DNA of 5,438 nucleotides, taken from the NCBI GenBank assembly GCA_015061765.1, contig SUVZ01000292.1, positions 1 to 5,438 on the forward strand, read 5' to 3'. Every line of letters begins with the position of its first letter. Positions within the stretch are counted from its first letter, which is position 1. This stretch comes from Lentisphaerota bacterium. GTDB lineage: Bacteria; Verrucomicrobiota; Kiritimatiellia; RFP12; UBA1067. Positions 4,677-5,438 of the stretch are shown in pieces. Under the pieces are notes generated by a model. That model did not search any database and was not told where the DNA came from. It was given only the letters and a program-made list of their open reading frames with translations. Made by a program: the position numbers and the translations under genes.

Positions 4677-5438
4677 ATCTGTTCGCGTAGCGCAATGCGG
4701 GGTCGAGCCGGTCGCGCAGGTAGTCCGCAAGGTGGTTGAACACCAGCACGAGGATGAATATCGCCAGAGTGACGAATGTCATCTCCCACCACACGCCCTG
4801 CCATAACCTGAGACGGGCGTTGTTTATCATGATTCCCCAACTCGGTTCACCCTGCACTCCGATGCCGAGGAAGGAGATGAACACCTCCGTTGCAACGGCT
4901 CCGGGAAAGCGAATCGAGAACTGGATCAGGATGATGTGCGCGACATTCGGAAGGATATGCCGGAACATTATGCGCAGATGCGAATACCCGAGCACCTTCG
5001 CCGCCTGCACATACGCCTTGGCCTTGTGCTTCATCACCTCGGCGCGGATGGTGCGGCATACACCCACCCACGTGGTGAGCCCTATGCCGAGATATATGCC
5101 CATCAGCCCCTGACCGACGACCATCGATATCGCAAGGATGAACAGCAGCCCTGGCATGGACGCCACGGTTGCGCACAGCCAGACGACGAACGAATCCACC
5201 CTGCCGCCGAAGTAGCCGCCAAACAGGCCTAGAAGAACGCCGAGCGGAATCGCTATGAGCGAGGTCATTATGCCCACATGGAACGCAATGCGCGCGCCCT
5301 GCACAAGCCTCAGCGCAACATCGCGTCCGAGATTGTCCGTACCCATCGGATGCGCAAGGCTCGGCGGCTGATAGCGGGCATCCTCATGCACAACGTTGTA
5401 TGCTGGCGTGACATCACGGTATTTCGCCACGCGGTATT
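4675..5438 (-). CDS. ABC importer permease, OppC/DppC type (N-terminus outside the window)
   Basis: The open frame continues through the right edge; 254 codons including the stop are visible. It shows the OppC/DppC signature HPMGTDNLGRDVALRLVQGA just before the first visible membrane helix, then five hydrophobic segments. The EAA-type loop AAKVLGYSHLRIMFRHILPN contacts the ATPase, and FISFLGIGVQGEPSWGIMI near the end is typical of the family. A GTG at 5430 could be read as a start, but family members carry a first membrane helix before the signature, which lies upstream, and no stop separates that GTG from the edge. The protein would pair with an OppB-type permease, two ATPases and a lipoprotein binding protein, none visible here. 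Opp/Dpp-type systems import peptides but also chito-oligosaccharides and plant oligosaccharides. The hexosaminidase gene joined to it points to an amino-sugar ligand by inference. Confidence 0.93.
   Translation of the reverse strand, partial: YRVAKYRDVTPAYNVVHEDARYQPPSLAHPMGTDNLGRDVALRLVQGARIAFHVGIMTSLIAIPLGVLLGLFGGYFGGRVDSFVVWLCATVASMPGLLFILAISMVVGQGLMGIYLGIGLTTWVGVCRTIRAEVMKHKAKAYVQAAKVLGYSHLRIMFRHILPNVAHIILIQFSIRFPGAVATEVFISFLGIGVQGEPSWGIMINNARLRLWQGVWWEMTFVTLAIFILVLVFNHLADYLRDRLDPALRYANR

Noticed and set aside
5428..5430. GTG as the real start of the OppC-type permease
   Set aside because: The frame is open to the window edge and family members have a first membrane helix upstream of the HPMGTDNLGRD motif, so the start lies outside.
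1..5438. tRNA, rRNA, CRISPR, insertion sequence, phage or toxin-antitoxin genes
   Set aside because: Reading both strands showed no cloverleaf-like stretch, no regularly spaced repeats, no transposase or integrase motifs and no terminal inverted repeats. The genes are ordinary core and metabolic ones.

Overview
The window reads as an ordinary chromosomal stretch of a moderately GC-rich bacterium. All five recognisable genes lie on the minus strand, so transcription runs from high to low coordinates. The mix (a GH20-like hexosaminidase made only of the catalytic barrel, an Opp/Dpp-type importer, a short ACT-domain phosphoglycerate dehydrogenase and a stand-alone MacB-type permease) would fit a saccharolytic anaerobe, possibly of the Lentisphaerota/Kiritimatiellota/Verrucomicrobiota group. 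That placement is a weak inference from protein style and cannot be settled here.

Layout in transcription order. (1) 5438-4675: most of an OppC/DppC-type ABC permease, its N-terminus cut by the window edge. (2) 4665-3319: a GH20-like beta-N-acetylhexosaminidase without signal peptide, tightly coupled to the permease; together they look like part of an uptake-and-hydrolysis operon for an amino-sugar oligosaccharide or muropeptide. (3) 3318-3141: an intergenic region with an extended -10 promoter and repeated TGACGG elements. (4) 3140-1974: D-3-phosphoglycerate dehydrogenase (serine synthesis), closed by a very clear intrinsic terminator at 1890-1941. (5) A second extended -10 promoter (1813-1821), then a possible 17-codon leader ORF overlapping the next start as ATGA. 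(6) 1730-453: an FtsX/MacB-family permease with no ATPase gene beside it. (7) A GC-rich hairpin (380-400), a third extended -10 promoter (369-377), and at once the start of dnaB (360 to the left edge), the replicative helicase. That reading frame is open at the window edge but unmistakable when translated.

The three intergenic regions share one promoter style: TGnTATAAT with no recognisable TTGACA box. The dnaB promoter sits so close to its ATG that the mRNA is predicted to be leaderless or nearly so. I see no plus-strand gene, tRNA, rRNA, CRISPR array, insertion sequence or phage gene. The most interesting points are regulatory (leaderless dnaB, the leader ORF, the TGACGG repeats) and one biochemical oddity (no glutamate where the dehydrogenase catalytic Glu is expected). 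I found no clear sign of a wholly new system.
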